NCBI RefSeq assembly: GCF_000004075.3
Contig: NC_026655.2
Coordinates: forward strand, 3,596,001-3,660,000
Origin: Cucumis sativus
Taxonomy: Eukaryota > Streptophyta > Magnoliopsida > Cucurbitales > Cucurbitaceae
Direction: 5' to 3'
DNA: 64,000 nucleotides
The notes under the pieces were generated by a model that saw only the letters and a list, made by a program, of their open reading frames with translations, made no database searches and was not told the origin of the DNA. This document shows, piece after piece, positions 34,831 through 48,028 of this stretch. A program made the position numbers and the translations under genes. The number at the start of each line of letters is the position of its first letter. Positions within the stretch are counted from its first letter, which is position 1.

Positions 34831-35250
34831 GTTGTTGATCGGGTATACGCCTACGAGCCAAAATCTGACCGAAGTTGTGAACCTAGCTAGCCCATGACGT
34901 CTGATTGGAGTTGTGTACTCGGTACATAACTCCACTCTTTGTCCGAATGCAGGAAGTGAGTCTGGTACGTGACTTCACTTCTTTAAAACCTTCGAGCCTT
35001 CTGCCTTTCATTCTCACATATTTTAGTTTCTTTGCAAGTATGCCTTCCATTCTTCATAAAATTCTATCTACACTTTCATCCTTCACCAAAACTTAGTCAT
35101 CGGCTTCCATTCTTCACACCAAAAATCATCCACGTGAAAAATTAGCCACTAAGATCCCTTTGTAGTTGACTTTGACCAAAAACTCTTCCTCTCCTTCCTT
35201 TTCTTTTAGTTTTTTTTGTTCTAAGATATGTTTATTTATTAAGTCGTAGG
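34830..35250. repeat. Possible remnant of a dispersed element
   Basis: This patch is less AT-rich than its surroundings and contains partly repeated phrases (gttgtgaacc, gttgtgtactcggtacataactcc, gtctggtacgtgacttc). It has no coding domain and no clear ends. It looks like old repeat sequence; the family is undetermined. Confidence 0.25.
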
Positions 35251-35298
35251 TCGGATACATGATTTTGTTGTAAAAATAATGTAATTTATATATGTTTG

Positions 35299-35863
35299 TT
35301 ATTTGATTTTACTATTTTTTTGTAAGAGTTATTTGAATTTAGTTATATTGTTTGAATTTAGATATATTATTTGTATTTAGATTGTTATTTGATTTTGTTA
35401 TATTGTTTGATTTTAGATATATAATTTAATTTTAGGTATGTTATTTGATTTTAGGAAGTTTTTTTAATTTTTGTGAAATTGTTTGATTTTAGGGAAACTT
35501 TTGATTTTAAGGAAAACGGTTTGATTTTAGGAAATTTATTTGATTTTAGTTATATTGTTTGATTTTAGAATAATTACTTGATTTTAGGAAATTTATTTAT
35601 TTTAGAGAAATTATTACCTTAAATAGAATTGTCAAAAATGACAAATTTTTTAAAAAAAATTATAAAATACAGCAAAATTTCAAATTCGATCAATGATAAA
35701 CATTAATAGATAATCAATATACTTCTATCAGTCATATTGATATATATTGGTAGAATCTAAAATTTTATTACTTTAATTTTTGTTGGTGCTTTTAAAATGT
35801 CTTTTACTTAGTAAGAAAATTATTTGATTTTAGGAAAAAAATTATTTTAGAAAAATGGTTTGA
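35299..35863. repeat. Degenerate minisatellite of about 20 bp units, interrupted
   Basis: Roughly fifteen imperfect copies of a unit like tattgtttgattttagata occupy about 35299-35617. Two or three more follow at about 35818-35863. Between them lies about 200 bp of different, AT-rich sequence (35618-35817) with tctatcagt-type motifs like those at 258-464, suggesting a MITE-like insertion into the array. Unit length varies, so replication slippage plus mutation is likely. Confidence 0.6.
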
Positions 35864-38800
35864 TTTATGTTTGTTCCAAAACTACAAATTTAAATGTAAT
35901 CATTCAAAGTTAAAAGAAAATTTTTGCCTTAAAAATATACAAATTTTTTATTTATAAATTATCATTATAGTTTCAAAAGTAAGTAATGCAAGCAAATTAG
36001 GTGGACGAAATTTTTTTTAATATTTTTGTTAAAAAGAAAAATATTGGGAGAAATTTTAATTAATGTACTTAAATATAGAAATTAAAGTTCTTTGTAAATG
36101 ATTATAGATAATCATAATATAATTTTAGTTGGATTAAGACAAAAATAAGGGATTGATTAACTAAGTTCTTAATAAATTAAATTATAATAATCAAAACAAT
36201 GACTTGATTGATTAATTGATTAAATGTTTAATATTTTAAAAAAATATGGTAGATTTCTTTAAGAAATTAAATGTCTAAAAATTTAAAAATATATAATCCT
36301 AATAAAGGTTTGAATATTAAGTTTTCTTTTTATAAAAGAAAGTATATATTTGATTAATTAGGTTTAATTAAACCATAGTTCTTTTCAAGAAGTGTACATT
36401 TCATTAATTCTACATGGATTAATGAAAGTCGTGTACATAATACACAACTTCTTTCGTTTTTATAAACTATTTTATTTTTGTCATCATTCTTTAAAATCAC
36501 TGTATTTATTAGAATAGTTTTTATATGCATTTTTTAGAACAAAATCACTAAAAGACAAAAATTCATTACATTTACTTCTTCTATGAAGAGTAAATATTTT
36601 ATAAAATATTATATTTTCACAATTTTCAAAAAGAAAAAATTAATAATTTATTAGGTAACCATTTGGTTTTCGATTTTAAAAAAAAAATTAGTTTTCGGTA
36701 TTGTTAAAAAATATAAACACCCATTATTCTAATTCTTAATTTCCTACTTTATTATCTATGTTTTATGAATGTTTCCAAAAACTAAGTAAAATTTTCAATA
36801 TTAGGATAACTCATTTTCATTTTATTTTAAAAATTTGGCTAAAACTTCAAAGCATTTTTTTTATAAAAGGGAATAAATAGTAAATATAAAAGAAAAAAAA
36901 AAAGGAAAAGATAGGAAGTTAAATGTTTTTGTCACAATCATAAGCTTTAGTATCTAATTGTTTAGGAATCACTAGGAAGCATGTGCCATACCCAAATAAA
37001 AACAAACATAACATGATATAACCTAACCTTACCTAGTATATACACGTCAACTTATATCTAACCATCACCCCATTTATTTCAATTAAGAAAACCCTTAGTT
37101 TATAATGAAATTCTAAAAATAAAATCAATTTGTTTCTATTTATTGATAACAACACAATAAACACTGTTTTAAAGAGATTTGATTAGTAACTCTAAAGTCA
37201 AAAAAAAAAAATACATAGTAAACATCTAACTCGTGGAAACATAAGAATATATAAATTATAACCTCAAACATTTACACCAACCAAAAGATCATCTCAAACA
37301 ACTAACAAAAACATCATCTCAAACAACTAACAATATGATCCAAAAGATTCCATACTTATTATTAGGTCAGAAAGGATTGATGATATTAAAGAAATGAGCA
37401 TAGGGCTGAGATGGGAAATGGGTATTGGGCAATGCAATGCAAGTAGTTGAAAAATGGGGTGATATGCCTTGGAATTACAAAAATCTGACTTTGGACTTTA
37501 TAATAAACTATGAAAAACCAATGGGCTACATTATAACTTATATATATTTAAATTTCTTTGGAAAATGTCACATGAACATACCCAAAAAAAAATCTGTGGA
37601 TTGTAGCCTACAAAACCATACAAATGATTCAATTTTTTAAAATGAAAAGATAAATAATATATGGTCACTAATTGCCAAAACTGGTAGGGCACACAAGTCA
37701 TAGAGTTCCATAAAAGGGTGAAGCAGCCTAAAACTCTTGTGTACATAGTAAATGATACCATCTTTTCTCATCCACCTTTTTCTCATCATCTTCTTCTATT
37801 CTATTCTCTCTCTTTTTTATGTCATTGTCGTTAAAAAGTAACTAAAATACAATATTATTTCCAAACTTATTAGAATCAATTTAAATCGTAAACTTGTTTG
37901 ACTTAATGACACTTATGTAAATGAATAAACTCTTAGATAATCTTTCTTTGAAAATCTTCCATGCATGCATAGTTTATACACGTTAGAGAATAATACATAC
38001 ATGCACACGATTATTTACAATGGTATTTGATACGAGAGGTTTAAATCGATTACGAAAATATAGAAATAAATAAAACCACATAAAATTAAATATCTTAACC
38101 TTTTAACTATTTAGTTGGAACGTGTTCAACATTAATAAATGCATGCAAAAGAGTGGGTCTTATCTTTTCTCTAATAATTGTAATGCTTTTCCCTTTGCAC
38201 CAACTACCAACCTTTTACCTTTTCTCATAATAAGAATTTGGAAACATAATATTTCAAATGGGAAATTAAAGAAATTGTATTTAATATACTCTTAAATAAT
38301 GTATTAAACTGTATATTCAATGCAACCCTACAATCACTCAATGTCTTTTTTTTTTCAAAATTTTTTCTTTTCAAATTATTCATGTAAAGGAAAAAAAACC
38401 CTTTTTAAGTTTCCATCTTTGAAAATATTTTTTATGGAAAGAAACATAATTAATTAGATATTTTCTCGGTTCATGTTTTGGAAGAAAAATTTTATAAAAA
38501 ATTCAAACTTGTTGTATGATTTATTGTTTGAAAAAGAAATTTAAACTAAGATAAATATATTTGTAATATTTTAATCATTATAAAAAGAAGTAATATATAT
38601 ATAATATGGTTGATTGGTACATGATTTGGAAGAAAGAATATTAAATAAATAAGCTATAATACAATAATAGAAATAGGTTGTATGTATATCCATTTTAAAT
38701 TCATTATTAATACATCTGTCATTATATTATTTTCTTAAAATATTAATTATTCTTTTAAACCTAATCTATGGAATTGAATTTTATGAAATTTTGAGTCAAA

Positions 38801-39600
38801 TAAACGATAAAATATGTATGTGTATCAAATTGATAAGGTAATAGTTAGTTGATTGTTTATATTATATGATTTTTTTTACTATATGAAAAGAAAATTGATT
38901 TACTTATTAAATGTGATGTGATGTTGATAATGTTTGATTTTTTAAAATAAAAGAAAAATTAGGAATGGGCAAAAGGGTAATTACGCAGTAGAGAAAATGT
39001 GAAAAATCGACGGGAGGGAGGGGCAAAAGGGTAATTTGGGAGGAGAAAATATGTGAAAACTCAAAAGTGTGATGTGGGAGAAACAGAGAATCCTTATCCA
39101 AAAATGTGTTGAAGATAATTGAAATGTGAAATTATTGAGAGTATTGTGATTGTTAATCCCCGATATTACCGTTCCATTCTCATGAACTACCCTTAATTCT
39201 CGATTAATTCAGCCTATAATTTAGATATTCAAAGAACACTGATCCAACTTTAATCCATTCCTGATTATCCTCAAAGAGTTAAAAAGATAAAAATAAAATT
39301 TGAAACAATTCAAAATGATAAATCTTACATGGGTGGATCAAATGGATAAAGTTTAATCCGAATCAGACTGCCCCACTTGGTCCTTTTTCTTTCTTTTTAT
39401 GTCTTCTTCTTCTTCTTCCTCTTTCTCCTTCTACCCTACTTTTATTCAGCTCAAAGAAACCTCAGGCTCCATCTCTTCTTTCTTTTCATTTCCCCTGTTC
39501 CGTAGTTTTCTTTTTTATTGCTCTTTTCTCCCACTTTTTGGTTGAAACTTGAATCATTACAGGTGGGTTGCGATTCTGCTTCAACAGAGATTGATTTTGA
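35864..39600. other. AT-rich intergenic DNA
   Basis: No gene supported over about 3.7 kb. The ORF at 37425-37640 (71 codons) has no domain or splice partner. A purine-rich block near 39000-39060 repeats gggcaaaagggtaatt twice. The last 200 bp are pyrimidine-rich and form the likely leader of the thioredoxin gene. Confidence 0.5.
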
Positions 39601-39681
39601 GGGCCATTCTTTTTCTGGGGTCCTTCTATTTTATGCTGTTAATCTCTGAAGGGTCGTTTGATTAATTGATTTCTCTCCACC

Positions 39682-40848
39682 ATGGCTTCTTCGTTGAAAT
39701 CTGCCCTCTCTGTTTCAGGGCTTGAGGACAATTTGCGTTGCTCTATTTCATCTGGGATTTCTGGGTTTTCCACTTCTATTTCTGCTTCCAATTTAAAAGG
39801 GTATAAGCAGCCAGGGTTTCCTGTTTTGAAAGTCGATTTCTTGGGGAGACCTTTAGTGATTTCGGATCAAAATGGTGTTACAAACTCAAACCCTAAAACC
39901 CCAAATCGCTTTACTATTAATGTAAGTCCACCTTCTATTTTTGCCTCTTTTCTCTCTCTTTTATGAATTATTTTTCAGTTTGAGATTTTCCGAGTCTGAA
40001 GTTGACTTCTGAATTGATTTGTGGTTTTAGGCACAGACGTCTATCTGTATAAGCCGAGCTCGGAGATGGTGGGAAAAAACTTCAAAACCTAATATGGTGG
40101 AGATCCACTCTGCCCAAGCCCTTGTGGATGCATTGCTTGATGCTGGTGATAGATTGGCTATTATAGACTTCTATTCTCCTGGCTGTGGAGGTTGCAAAGC
40201 TCTTCATCCTAAGGTATTATCTTTGTTGCTACTTGTACTTTGTTTGCCTCCTATTGTTGAAATTTGTTTTATATGTTAGCTATCAACCTTGAACTTGGAT
40301 TTTGGGATGTTTGCTGATTGATTCTATTTCTAATATCAGATCTGTCAACTGGCTGAATTGAACCCTGATGCAGTTTTTCTCAAAGTTAACTTTGAGGAGC
40401 TCAAAACCATGTGTCAAGCTCTTCATGTTCGTGTTCTTCCTTTCTTTAGATTCTATAGAGGTGGAGAAGGTCGTGTTTGTAGCTTTAGCTGTACAAATGC
40501 AACTGTAAGAACTCTATCCACATTTTTCAAATTTTCAATTATAGAAAAGCAAAGACACAACCTTATTTCCTTTTTATTGATCTTCAGATTAAGAAATTCA
40601 AGGATGCATTGGCAAAACATGGAACCGACCGGTGTAGCATGCTTCCAGCTAAAGGATTAGACGAATCCGAGCTCGAACAGTTGGTAATGGCAGGTGAATT
40701 ATCATTAAGTTCACCTTCACCATATCTCAAGGAAGGAGCATTAAAGGATCTAGTGATGAGAGATATGGATTCTTATGGTTCTTGGAGCAGCAGATCAAGC
40801 AATAAAATGGATCTCATGGAAGACGATAACTTGATTCTTAAGGTTTAA
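39682..40848 (+). CDS. ACHT: Chloroplast atypical thioredoxin, ACHT type (thioredoxin-like 1)
   Basis: Four exons, 39682-39921, 40031-40213, 40340-40504 and 40588-40848, all joined in phase 0, give 282 residues. The Ser-rich N terminus (about 1-80) fits a plastid transit peptide. The thioredoxin domain carries the active site SPGCGGCKALHPK (catalytic Cys at 132 and 135), with CGGC in place of the usual CGPC. The fold's cis-Pro region follows in RVLPFFRFYRGGEGRV. These are hallmarks of the atypical Cys-His-rich thioredoxins, which have a more oxidising potential and pass 2-Cys peroxiredoxin redox signals to targets such as ADP-glucose pyrophosphorylase. The Ser-rich C-terminal tail is typical of the family. 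The exact ACHT number is not assigned. Confidence 0.93.
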
Positions 40849-41930
40849 AGGAAAAGCTATGATGACACTGAGCAGATTGAAAGATTATTAGTTGTGGAGG
40901 GAAAAATTGTACTCCATGCTTTTGTATTTGTTTAGTTGATTTTTTTCTCCCATCTCTTTTTAGGATTGTTGTTGTACATGATTAGGATTTGGGTTTTTAC
41001 CCTCCACAAGCAAGGCCTCTGATTTTTCTTAGTGTGTGTCTTGCCCATTGCCCATTGCCCATTGCTCTGCTCTAGCCAATCTGTTGAAGGAACTGGAATT
41101 GGCTGTCTGTTTCAGTTTTTAATACACAGATGAAGCTTTTCTTTAACTATTATGGTTCCATTCTTTCTTATTCATTCTCACCTTTTTATCTAATGTTTCA
41201 CTTTAAGAGGCTTAAATGAGCATTTAACTTCATATTCTGAAGCTATATCTAATGGTTATTAGGAGTGAACATATATAAATTTAGACCCATAAGAAATTAA
41301 TCACAATTAAGCCAACACTCAACTAGAGTAAACAGCTTCTCAACAAGCACCGCAACCTCTATCAAAGGAAGGAACTTGAGAGTCAAATAAACAAACAGCC
41401 ACATGTTTTAGAGAATTGGCGATAAAGCAAAAACTAAAAGATGCGTTGTCAATATGTTTAGCAATCACAATAATGTTATCTAACAGATTGGCATTCTGAT
41501 AATATATAAGTCCATCTGAATAGCTTCACCTTCTCATGGGGAAGAATTGAATTTGAAGCATAAGGACGACATATGAATTATGATCAAGAGGGTCTAAGTC
41601 AAATATCAAACAGTGAAAGTTGAAAAAAACTTGGTTCCATCTCTCTTAATTGTAAAGTAAAGAATTAGATTCCTATGGAGAAAGGAAGTTGCAGTGTGAA
41701 TGTTCTTACCAAACTTCGATTCATTTCTTGTTATCAGAGGTAAAAAATTTGAATTTTCCATCCCCAATTATATATGAAATTTAGTCGGTGACTCGTGACA
41801 AAAACATGGTGTGTTATTTGTCTCTTTCTAACGAATGATTCATTGCCCCTAAATCCATACTTCCTGATGATGACAAAATGTAGCTAGAAAGTTGAAGAAA
41901 ATGAAAACAAAAACTAAAAGAAAATAGTTT
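40849..41930. other. 3' UTR of the thioredoxin gene and intergenic DNA
   Basis: The thioredoxin 3' UTR probably extends to about 41150. It includes a threefold ttgccca repeat near 41042-41064. No other gene is supported. Confidence 0.5.
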
Positions 41931-41940
41931 ACACAATGGT

Positions 41941-42140
41941 ATATATATATAGAGAGAGAGTGGTCAGAGGTGGGGTGTGGTGACGGCGGCAGCGGCAGCG
42001 GCAGCGGTGGCAAAGGGAAAACGGAGATGAAAAGAGGACGGGCGCACATGCTCCACGTGCCAATCAAACTTTATTATTATTTTATTGGAAATGAGGGTCC
42101 CACTTAGAAGTGGTAATTGGTGGAAGTGACGTGGATTAAC
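41941..42140 (-). promoter_or_regulatory. Promoter-like patch on the minus strand without a recognised gene
   Basis: Read on the minus strand there is CCACGTCA (about 42126-42133), then a G-box GGCACGTGGAGC (about 42051-42062), then GCCGCT repeats (the ggcagc units near 41983-42007), a (CT)n run and a TATATATATA stretch (41941-41951). This order is that of a plant core promoter. The first downstream ATG, near 41854, opens only a 14-codon ORF. Confidence 0.4.
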
Positions 42141-43060
42141 AAGATTCCAACTCAGCATGACTCAACGTTTAAGCATAGTCTTTCATTATGTCGGTTATGT
42201 TTGAATATTCCTATTGTGATCTTAATCCATACAATATTCCTACATCTTACTACATGATTTTGGATTAATTTGTGAAATGATTTGTTGGGTAATGGGTGGT
42301 ATGTATACACATGTGATGTCGCGTGATAATTTCAGTAATCAATGACTTGGACTATATTCTTAGTTCTACCGCGTTTTAGAGATTCTATGAGATAATTCTT
42401 TATTCAGTTGGATCAAGCATTGTGAGGAGGATGTCATGCTAGTTATTCGTTGGAGTCGGCTTCTGTCCAAGTCAATTCTTTATTGGGTACATTTTGGTTC
42501 TTATCTGTTCTGTTCCGTACATTCTCAAGTTGTGTTTTACTTTTTTTGTTTGTGAGAATAATTCTTATATTATATGTACAATGATATATGATATTGTTCT
42601 CTTTTGACCTAAATCTTCACTGTTATACTTTTTGTACTTAGTTTTCATATTTATGACCATCCATTTATCTAACAGATGAGGGATTTCAGTCGTATTTCCA
42701 ACAATAGAGTTCAAGCACATGGATCACACCATATTATTATAGTTTTACATAAACGTGGTACCTTATTAACAAGAAACCTTTAGCCATTTTAGAGGATGTA
42801 AGAGATGATTTTGAGTATGCTCTCGACGAGGATTTTGATGGAATGAAAATGTCAATAGAGTGTTAATTTGATTTACTATTTGCTATTGTTGACATCGGTG
42901 TGATATTGTCTACTTTATTGGTATTGGTAGTATTTTACATAAATAATTTCATGACGACTTATCGTTGGCTACCGATTTACCATTATTAATATTTGTTATA
43001 TTAAATTAGAAAATAGAAATGACCGTTCGACTTGAAAAAAGAAAAAGAAAAGACATATAT
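42141..43060. other. Intergenic DNA, no gene seen
   Basis: AT-rich with no supported ORF, RNA gene or intact element. Confidence 0.5.
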
Positions 43061-43066
43061 TGACCA

Positions 43067-43117
43067 TGGGCCGTTCAATGATTTGGGCCTCCTTGACCCA
43101 GTTAAGCAGTTGGCCCA
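43067..43117 (+). promoter_or_regulatory. Site II (TGGGCC/GGCCCA) cluster upstream of the Mpo1-like gene
   Basis: Copies lie at 43067-43072, 43084-43089 and 43112-43117, about 640-690 bp before the start codon of the DUF962 gene. TCP-bound site II elements fit a broadly expressed housekeeping gene. Confidence 0.45.
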
Positions 43118-43758
43118 TACCCATATCCAACTCTCCCCCATGAAGTCCTTAACCCATAAGGAAACAAAGCGAAGAAAAAAACAATACTATTTGTGATTTA
43201 GCCAAATACGTCTTGGAAGAGAATCCAAGTAAGAGTTTAAAATACTATTTGTTGTTGTTGTATTCTTTTAACTTTGGATTATTAGAATCATATACTTTCA
43301 AACTAAAACATCTCCTTTTGTCTCTATACTCTAACTTTTATCAATCTTATTGTTAACAATCATATTGAAAGTTCATGTTTATCAAAGTTATTATTATTAT
43401 TTCTTTTGAACAAACATATCTCTAAAGTTTGTGGATGAAACTTAGATTTGAAGGAACAGATATGAATTATACATATGCGCATCTTAGCAATCTGAACAGT
43501 GAAGCCGTCTTGAAACTTCCGTTCCATATTTCAACGCGGCCCTAAAACCAAGTCTGAAGCTTCCAAATTTGACGCCATATCTCTCCCATTCCCCACTCCA
43601 CACATTGGATTATATATAATTCAATGTGCCTTTTCGCTCCGGTTTTTCTAATCCCACGTCGTCATCTTCCCTTTTAAACCCACCTGTTCTTCCCTTTCTT
43701 TATCGCATCGCACCCATTTCCTTCTGGATTTCACCTACTCGATTCTTTACTGATCTCA

Positions 43759-46489
43759 ATGGGTAGGCGTGGATTTTTCGATCTCGAGAGGCATTTTGCA
43801 TTCTATGGCGCTTATCACAGCAACCCAATTAATATTTTCATTCATATTCTCTTCGTTTGGCCTATCTTCTTCACTGGCCTCATGCTTTTCTATTATACCC
43901 CTTCCTTCTACTCTTTTCCCAAATGCCCTTGTGGCTTCAATACTGGCCTTGTTTTGAATTTTGGGTTCTTGTTTGCTTTGCTTTATGGTGTTGTTTATAT
44001 ACTTTTTGACAAGAGAGCTGGATTTTTGGCTGCTTTTATGTGTTTTCTCTGCTGGGTTGGAGCTAGTGTTTTCGCTTTTAAACTTGGATGGACTCTTACT
44101 TGGAAGGTAAACGTTAAACTCTAAGCCCCTCCTTTTTCTCTTCCTCTTTTGATCCTTTTTTTTTTTGTTTGTTTTCTTCTGTCTGATAGCATAGCAATTT
44201 AATACTTCACTATTCTTTAAATAATCCTATTGAGGTTGTTTGGTTTCTGCTCCAATTCAATTATTTCAACCATTTATGAAGCTCTGTTTTCTGTAGTTCT
44301 ATTTAATTTCTTCTGGGGCCAGAACTTACGGTTTTGATCGGATGTATGAAGGGTTGGCCATGGTGTTGACTATGCTTTTATTGACTTTATGGTTGTGCTA
44401 GACTAGAATTTATTTCTCCTGGTACACTAGGATGGATTTCGTTTTCGTCGAGGAAAGCTTATTATAGCATAAAAATAATGAAATTTCGATCCTTTTTCCA
44501 ATCTAAGAAAGAAGAAAGAATGTTATTTGAACTTCTAACTGACTTTGTGGTTGTTGGGAATTTACTGCTCGTATTTATTATTTGTTAATTTTTTGTTGTT
44601 TTCTGCACAATAAAGGCTGATCATCCTGAAATTGAGAAATACGTTTTTCTTTCTGTCCTTTGCCTATATAAGATAGAAGAAAAGAATTGTGGCTCTGCGT
44701 TGAGTTCTTCTTTACTGATCTGTCGAAGTTTTACTGGCTAACCTAACCATTTGATCTTGAAAATTTTCAAGTTAACTATGAACCTATCTCAGTCCTTGTT
44801 GGTCTTTTTGCTTCAGTTTAGTAAGATTGTGCTGGCAATTCACTTGGACTCTAGATATGGCACCTCTTGTTTAAGCATGTTGATATGGCTAAAATTATTT
44901 TGTTATGCTTGACGATTTTGACATGTGAAAAATCGTGTTTAGAACTGTGAAACCAAATATCAAACCGATTTTGAATGATTAAAGTCATCTTTAGAGTGGT
45001 TTTGAACCTGAAGAAAGTGAGTTTAACTATTTCGAAACCACTCCATTGACTTGCACTTGGGTTTAAATTACTTTTATCATTTTCCAAATTCGTATTAAAG
45101 TTGTTTACAATAACTCAAAATAATGGTGCGAAAATCACATTTAAAAATGTAAAACTAACTATTAAATTGATTTTGAATGATTAAAAGCATGTAGTTTTTC
45201 TAACAAAACAAAGGTGATTTTAATCGTTTTGAAGACATACACCCTATTTTTTTGATTTGACATTGTCAGGTGCTCCACTGACAATTGTTAAAGATTTTTC
45301 AATGTTATAGCAAAAATTGAATTGACAACTCCTTTCAATTTGTTTATCAAACTGGTGTAACATTTGTCTTTATTTTATTATCAAACCATCGTTCTTACAA
45401 TAGTGTTTGGATGGTGGTTTCTGGTTTAAAAGTTAAAGTAAGGCTTGTTAGGCTTGGTTTAACAACACTTTAATTTGGCAGATGTCCTTATTTGACTGCT
45501 TTGTATTACAAAGAGCTTAGAATTTAGAATCCTGGCTGCTGTGTCCTTTCTTTTTTTCTTCTTTAATATCATTTATTGAGAGGCGGTACAGCATGTTAAT
45601 ATAATTGTACTAAGCTAAACTTGATAGACATCAAATCTGGAAAATATTTTTTTCCTTAATCTCAAGTGCTTTTGTTAGAATTATCTCAAAGTCTTATGCT
45701 GATATTTGGGATGAAAAAGCTTGCAGCTTTTGAATTTTGGACCAGCTTGGAGATTCCTTTTAGATAATATAATCTTAGGCCACCTTTTCTCAAAAAGTCT
45801 TCACCAGTACATAGTATGATTGACGTTGTTTCCTTCTCCTTTTACAATATCGTAGTAACTTGACAGTCACCGCCATTTTTCACGTTGGTTCGAGTACTCC
45901 TCGGCATACCTGTGACCCAGTCATTCCACGTAGATAAAATTTTGAGTACTACTTTGCATATTATAATTAAAGGATCTACAAGACACGATCAATTCATTGC
46001 AGAGTCTATAATCTCTAGCATAAACCTAAAGCTAAAGTTAAAGCCAGTTATTTTGTTGTTTGATGATATCAGGTAGTGTTGGCTGCTCAGTTGTTCTGCT
46101 GGACTGGTCAGTTTATTGGCCATGGCGTGTTTGAGGTAACTAGTTAGTTAAACATCTTAAACAATAACTCCTTTTTCAACCTTAATTCTTCAATAATGCT
46201 GGATTTTGGTTTTGCATGGTAGAAACGAGCACCTGCTCTCGTCGACAACCTTACTCAAGCTTTCTTAATGGCTCCATTCTTTGTTGTATTGGAGGTAATT
46301 ATAATTATACTCTTTCTTAGCTCAAGAATGAAACATTCCATAATGTTACTAATTCATTAACTACTTGCACAGATTCTTCATTCTTTATTCAAATACGAAC
46401 CGTATAGTGGTTTTCACGCGAACGTTAAAGCAAGGATAGAAGCTGAGAACAAAGTTTGGCAAGACAAGAAAGAAAAAAAGAGTTCTTAA
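43759..46489 (+). CDS. DUF962 / Mpo1-like integral membrane protein
   Basis: Four exons, 43759-44106, 46073-46135, 46223-46294 and 46373-46489, all in phase 0, give 199 residues. The N terminus holds the conserved histidines of the family (H12, H20 and H29 in HFAFYGAYHSNP...IHILFVW). Four or so hydrophobic spans follow, then a fourth conserved His in GQFIGHGVFE (H133) and a short basic C terminus. The yeast member Mpo1 is an Fe(II)-dependent dioxygenase of the endoplasmic reticulum that removes one carbon from 2-hydroxy fatty acids derived from phytosphingosine. The same reaction is likely here but inferred. The first intron is nearly 2 kb and contains AT-rich repeats. Confidence 0.93.
44925..45250. 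repeat. Internally repeated sequence in intron 1 of the Mpo1-like gene
   Basis: A phrase ending gattttgaatgattaaa occurs at about 44967-44983 and again at about 45167-45183. Similar flanking words (gaaaaatcgtgttta and gaaaatcacattta; aaaccaaatatcaaa and aaactaactattaaa) occur in the same order. This looks like a diverged direct repeat from an inserted element. Confidence 0.4.
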
Positions 46490-48028
46490 CTCGAATCCCC
46501 TTTTTTAGTTGTATAACAGAGAAGTTATGTATCAATACGTATGTATGTCGTCGCGTAGTCGATACGTTGTTTGGTTTGTTTGGAATTTGTCTAATGGAAA
46601 AGCAGCTTCAAATTTGTTTTGAAAATTTCAGTAAATAGAATTTGCATACTGTTTTTATTTGAATAGATCAGAATGCTCCTATTTTCATCTCATTCTTCTG
46701 TTCTTATGAGGAAAAAAGGGTGCCGTACAAGTATTAGATTAGTTATTTTTGTGCATTAATTATTTTAGTTAAGGATATTTTTGCCAATAAGGTTATTGTT
46801 TTACATAATCATTTAACATCTCTTTTATAACCATTTTATCCTTAAAAAGCAGGTAGTTTTGTATAAGTGTATTTTTGTTTATTAGCAGCATTGGCTTGGT
46901 CAACAGTTGAATTTTGTCTTTATCTTGATTATCAATTGATGGTATTGTTACATTTTAGATTATGTGAAGTAATAGTATATAGTAATAGGGTTATAATTTA
47001 AGATGAAGGAAGTTAATGGAGAAAGATGAGATGAGAATGGATGGGTTATTCCATTATGAACACAAGTAGGCAGATGAACCAATGAAATGAAAAGTATGAT
47101 TTAAAATTCCAATTGCTATCAACCATAAATAGTTGTAGGCTATATTTGTTTATTAGGAATGAAAGTGACTACATATGTAAATCTCATTTTAAATTCAAGA
47201 TTAAGAGAGTGAGATTCCTCCCAATATACAAAGTGACTCATTACATGTTTTTATTTTATTACATTTCTTAAATCCTAGTTGAACAAAACTTTAGTAGAAA
47301 TTTAGACATTTTTTTAAATAAAAATAATGCAAAGACAATCGACAGATATGGAAGAACAATTATCGAAAAGTTAAACTAAATAAACCGATATAATACACTC
47401 TAATCTTGATTTGTAATTCGTATTACCGTTCCTTTCTATGTGTTCAATTAGACTCTACTTCTACTTCTTATCATTCTCATCAATTTCATCATACACGAGA
47501 GTCTATTACATTCTCGCCTTTTAAACCGACTCTATAAGTTGATGACTAAACTTGTAATTTAGGGTGTTCGGAGTTACGTGGCTTGCCACCATTTGTGTGA
47601 GGGAAATAGGAAAGTCAGTTAAGTAGCATATTATTTTATGGAGCTTCACTACACTTCATTCATGTTTCTCAATCTTCTCCACTTTTCCCCCATAACCTCA
47701 ACTTCTCCACCTTTCTTCTTTCTCCTTCCTTTTCTTTTTGTTGTTCTTTCTTTTTTCCTTTTCACTTTCAGTCATCTCTTTCTTCTTTCTTATCTCTCTC
47801 TCTCTCTCTCTCTCTATAATCTCTCTCTGTTTTTGTTTTCTTCTGCAAGGAGCTCTGAACCCACCACACAACTTCAATCAAACCTGAAATTGAGAGTACC
47901 CATCATTTTCTTTCCCACTTAAAACCCTCATAAATCTCCCTAAATTCTTATTCTATTGGACTATATAACTTCCTACCATCCGATCCGATCCTATTCGTCA
48001 ACGGACCAAACATTTCTTCACACAAATT
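46490..48028. other. Intergenic DNA and NAC gene leader
   Basis: The Mpo1-like 3' UTR is followed by AT-rich sequence. From about 47630 the sequence becomes pyrimidine-rich, with a (CT)n microsatellite at about 47797-47817. This is the likely promoter-proximal and leader region of the NAC gene. Confidence 0.5.

Noticed and set aside
37425-37640. 71-codon ORF in the 35.9-39.6 kb gap
   Set aside because: No signal peptide, domain or splice partner; flanks are typical AT-rich intergenic DNA.
45885-46076. Plus-strand ORF ending at the exon 2 boundary of the Mpo1-like gene
   Set aside because: It is intronic; the family protein needs exon 1 joined directly to VVLAAQLFCW.
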